Shown one piece after another: positions 61,675 to 64,000 of a stretch of 64,000 bases of DNA. The notes below the pieces were generated by a model. The model saw nothing but the letters and a program-made list of their open reading frames with translations. It was not told where the DNA came from and did not search any database. Source of the stretch: Haladaptatus litoreus (lineage in GTDB: Archaea; Halobacteriota; Halobacteria; Halobacteriales; Haladaptataceae); NCBI RefSeq assembly GCF_900156425.1, contig NZ_FTNO01000006.1, forward strand, positions 124,001 through 188,000. The letters run 5' to 3'. How positions within the stretch are numbered: position 1 is the first letter of the stretch; each line of letters starts with the position of its first letter. The position numbers were made by a program, and so were the translations under genes.

Positions 61675-61848
61675 TTACTGAATCCAGATCACCCGACGAG
61701 CTTCGGGTTTCTTCTTCCGAATTTCTCCCTCCTCAGCAAGTCTATTCAACACCTTATACACCGTCCAACGTGGCCACCCAAGCACCTCCGCAATCTCGCT
61801 TGTCACACAGGGCTCAAACGGTTCCAGTGCCTCGTGTATATCCTTCAT
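61675..61848 (-). CDS. Small winged-helix protein (57 residues)
   Basis: MKDIHEALEPFEPCVTSEIA, EVLGWPRWTVYKVLNRLAEE and GEIRKKKPEARRVIWIQ form one wHTH, intact from ATG 61848 to TAA 61675. It is a near relative of the 76-residue protein at 53841-54071, mainly lacking its N-terminal extension. It is divergent from the RadA paralogue and could regulate it. Confidence 0.65.
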   Translation of the reverse strand: MKDIHEALEPFEPCVTSEIAEVLGWPRWTVYKVLNRLAEEGEIRKKKPEARRVIWIQ

Positions 61849-62034
61849 CGTAATTCAATGCAGCTATCCTCTCTGTCACTCAGTCGTTCTTCTGAATTAG
61901 GTGCTGATACAGTTAATATATAATACTAATAAGAACACAAACTATCATACAAGTAGGGGCCACTTTTACAATGGTTTTCACTTACACTACCCTGTTAACG
62001 AAGGTTTATGCGAGTATGTGTGCATTGGTCACAT

Positions 62035-63063
62035 ATGACAGTAGAGCTCAACCAGTTACCGGGAGTTGGTCCCACAACAGCAGATAAGCTGCTCGAGGCT
62101 GGTTTCAATTCCTATGAAGCCCTGGCCGTTGCGAGCCCTGGGAAGCTCACTAACACCGCTGATATTGGCGAGAGCAACGCCAATGAAATCATTCAGGCGG
62201 CGCGGAAGGCTGCCAACATTGGCGACTTCGAAACCGGAACTACGGTACGTCGACAGCGCGAACAAATCGGAAAACTCAGCTTGCTAATCGATACGGCTGA
62301 TACGCTACTCGGTGGTGGTATCGAAACCCAGTCGATCACCGAATTTTACGGCGAGTTTGGCTCAGGTAAGTCACAGATCACCCACCAGCTATGTGTGAAC
62401 GTCCAACTGCCCAAGGACAATGGTGGTCTCCATGGCCGCGCAATCTTCATCGACACCGAAGACACATTTCGCCCGGATCGCATCGACGATATGGTGCGAG
62501 GGTTACCAGACGAAGTTATCCAAGCAACGATGATCGACCGTGGTATCGATGGAGATGTTGACGACGCGGCTGCCTTAAACGAGTTGGTCGATCATGTTTT
62601 GAATCATATTCACGTCGCGAAGGGCTTCAATTCGGCGCATCAGATCTTACTCTCCGAGAAGGCCCGGGAACTCGCGGGCAAGTATGCCGATACTGAATGG
62701 CCTGTTCAGGTAATATGCGTTGATTCACTAACGGCCCACTTTCGGGCAGAGTACATTGGTCGAGGAAAATTGGCTGAACGTCAACAGAAACTCAATAAGC
62801 ACCTGCACGACTTGATACAGCTCGCAAATTTACACAACACAGCAATCGTTGTGACTAACCAGGTCTCGTCCAACCCAGATTCGTTTTTCGGTGATCCGAC
62901 ACAGCCGATTGGTGGACATATCCTTGGACACAGCAGTACCGTTCGTATCTACCTCCGTAAATCAAAAGGCAATAAGCGTATTGTCCGGCTAGTTGATGCA
63001 CCGAACCTACCGGATGGCGAGGCGGTGATTCGTATAGTCGAACCAGGATTGAAATCTGAATAA
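62035..63063 (+). CDS. RadA-family recombinase
   Basis: This 342-residue protein starts at MTVELNQLPG (62035). The N-terminal helix-hairpin-helix region is LPGVGPTTADKLLEAGF, followed by QSITEFYGEFGSGKSQITHQ (Walker A), VQVICVDSLTAHFRAEYIGR (Walker B and polymerisation region), and the L2/ssDNA region NTAIVVTNQVSSNPDSFFGD. All catalytic elements for ATP-dependent strand exchange are present. The chromosomal RadA of haloarchaea is normally single, so a copy in this island-like setting may be an accessory or plasmid-borne paralogue. Whether another exists in this genome cannot be seen. Confidence 0.85.
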   Translation: MTVELNQLPGVGPTTADKLLEAGFNSYEALAVASPGKLTNTADIGESNANEIIQAARKAANIGDFETGTTVRRQREQIGKLSLLIDTADTLLGGGIETQSITEFYGEFGSGKSQITHQLCVNVQLPKDNGGLHGRAIFIDTEDTFRPDRIDDMVRGLPDEVIQATMIDRGIDGDVDDAAALNELVDHVLNHIHVAKGFNSAHQILLSEKARELAGKYADTEWPVQVICVDSLTAHFRAEYIGRGKLAERQQKLNKHLHDLIQLANLHNTAIVVTNQVSSNPDSFFGDPTQPIGGHILGHSSTVRIYLRKSKGNKRIVRLVDAPNLPDGEAVIRIVEPGLKSE

Positions 63064-63149
63064 GACGGTCAAATATAGTACTTCTACCGACTCTAGTTCA
63101 TCAGCCTTGTACGAACACCGTGTAATACCTTGTTCCACACACTTCCTGC

Positions 63150-63454
63150 CACGCCCCCGGACTCATCGAAGTCACCAATGAGAGCCACGAGAACCCCGCA
63201 GCCCACCAATACGTTGTCTCTATCGACGACGTGACCGACGAACTGATGGCCTGTACGTGCCCGCATCACGTCCACCGCAACGCTGTCTGCAAACACATGG
63301 CCGCCGTCGAGAATGCGACGGACGACGGGACGCTAGAGGCGTCCCCTCTGAGGACGACGACGAGACCGAACCCGAAGACTGTGACTGCGCTGGTCTCAAT
63401 GGCTTCCCGTGCTGGCCGTGCGTGAGAACAGGACGAAAAGAACTGCCGAATTAA
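63150..63454 (+). pseudogene. SWIM zinc-finger protein, truncated and frameshifted
   Basis: With no start codon, the frame reads GLIEVTNESHENPAAHQYVV, SIDDVTDELMACTCPHHVHR, NAVCKHMAAVENATDD: the CxCxnHxC SWIM zinc-finger core. Around 63330 the sense moves one base to EDDDETEPEDCDCAGLNGFP, then CWPCVRTGRKELPN and TAA. Haloarchaeal SWIM proteins of this type are common on plasmids and near replication or repair genes. Confidence 0.6.
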
Positions 63455-63478
63455 TCACCACTTCAGCTGTTTTTATCC

Positions 63479-63583
63479 ATGACACGCCAAGTGACGGTCT
63501 CAGATATCACCGGCCAGCGAACGCTGACGGAAAGCGCGAACGCAGCGACCGACAATAGACGCATTATCTTCGTTATCGAATAA
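63479..63583 (+). CDS. Short ORF downstream of the SWIM relic (34 residues)
   Basis: MTRQVTVSDITGQRTLTESA, NAATDNRRIIFVIE ends at TAA. It is strongly biased like a real coding sequence and starts 24 bases after the SWIM stop. The family and function are unknown. Confidence 0.35.
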   Translation: MTRQVTVSDITGQRTLTESANAATDNRRIIFVIE

Positions 63584-63764
63584 GTCCAATCTGGCTTGAT
63601 TTGGATCGTCGTTTGAGGAAGTATCTTCATTCCCTCTACTTATTGGGTAGGGTTCCCACCGGGGCCACCACTGCCACCCGTTTGAGTTGCAACCACCCTG
63701 ATATCGAAACCCGTGGTAACTAGGTCACGACTACCTTATTTCGGTGGATGGCGTTCTACTAGGT

Positions 63765-64000
63765 ATGACAACTAGGGCGAGTAAAGGAGCGGAACCATCA
63801 GTAATGAGCGCTAATAAAGCCGCCCAACGGGAGGGTGCAGCTCGTCAGAGATTGCTTGTCCGTCATCCGTTGACCTTTTACTTCCTTTTCGCCTACGCTT
63901 TCGCATGGTTCGTGTGGGTGCCCCTGGCGCTCTCCGAAGATGGCGCCGGCGTTTTGTCGTTTCGTAGTCCGGTAGGGGCCTCTGCGTCTATCGTCATCGC
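63765..64000 (+). CDS. CPBP-family intramembrane protease, N-terminal part
   Basis: ATG 63765 opens a frame that runs off the window. After a charged N-terminus it has LLVRHPLTFYFLFAYAFAWF, VWVPLALSEDGAGVL, the first transmembrane segment and loop typical of haloarchaeal CPBP (CAAX-type) membrane proteases. The catalytic EExxxR and H motifs would lie downstream. The stretch appears higher in GC than most of the window. Confidence 0.6.
   Translation, partial: MTTRASKGAEPSVMSANKAAQREGAARQRLLVRHPLTFYFLFAYAFAWFVWVPLALSEDGAGVLSFRSPVGASASIVI

Noticed and set aside
1-64000. tRNA, rRNA or intact insertion sequence
   Set aside because: No cloverleaf-like element, rRNA segment or complete transposase frame was recognised on reading both strands. 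A dedicated tRNA and IS search would settle this.

Overview
The window reads as DNA of a halophilic archaeon (class Halobacteria). Predicted proteins are strongly acidic. Exported proteins carry twin-arginine (Tat) signals, several with an Ala-Gly-Cys lipobox. One regulator is of the bat-type HTH class restricted to haloarchaea. Many genes appear leaderless, with a TATA-like box about 20-30 nt before the start codon. By eye the base composition is lower in GC than a typical haloarchaeal main chromosome. The number of gene relics and scars suggests a plasmid or a genomic island. I found no rRNA, tRNA, CRISPR array or intact transposase.

Positions 1-26500 form a defence and DNA-processing island. 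It holds a large TPR-type protein with a C-terminal HEPN-like R-x4-H motif and a PD-(D/E)XK nuclease with a duplicated C-terminal domain. Next is an McrB-like ATPase with three EVE/PUA-like modules, its McrC-like nuclease, and directly behind them an AGOG-type 8-oxoguanine DNA glycosylase. Further on come a two-gene unit with a PD-(D/E)XK nuclease, the deletion scar of another EVE-McrBC cassette, a canonical McrB/McrC pair, a toxin-antitoxin-like pair with 20-nt-spaced repeats, and an AddB/AddA-like helicase-nuclease operon. Frameshifted or truncated relics lie between these units: winged-helix genes, nucleotidyltransferase fragments and duplicated small genes.

Positions 26500-41280 hold a large Tat lipoprotein with transglutaminase-like and VWA-like regions, a LeuA/homocitrate-synthase-like enzyme beside a decayed paralogue, and a five-gene operon (CUT1 ABC importer plus a CaiB/BaiF CoA-transferase) with a bat-type regulator upstream. 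A GIY-YIG-like tandem-domain gene broken by one stop codon follows.

Positions 41281-51700 form a carbohydrate-uptake locus. It has an exported beta-helix-like protein, an ABC importer (binding protein, two permeases, ATPase), a DUF624-like membrane protein, a predicted glycosidase-like TIM barrel, a sugar-phosphate isomerase/epimerase, a Gfo/Idh/MocA oxidoreductase and a divergent ArsR-like regulator. A plausible scheme is that surface-bound polysaccharide is cut outside the cell, imported as oligosaccharide, hydrolysed and oxidised.

Positions 51900-64000 are again scar-rich. A truncated duplicate of the AddA-like gene is fused to a duplicate of a small gene from the 10.7 kb region. The rest includes winged-helix regulators, two Tat-exported proteins (a cyclase-family enzyme and an endonuclease/exonuclease/phosphatase-fold enzyme), a copper amine oxidase, a histone-fold mini-protein, a RadA paralogue, a SWIM zinc-finger relic and the start of a CPBP-family membrane protease.
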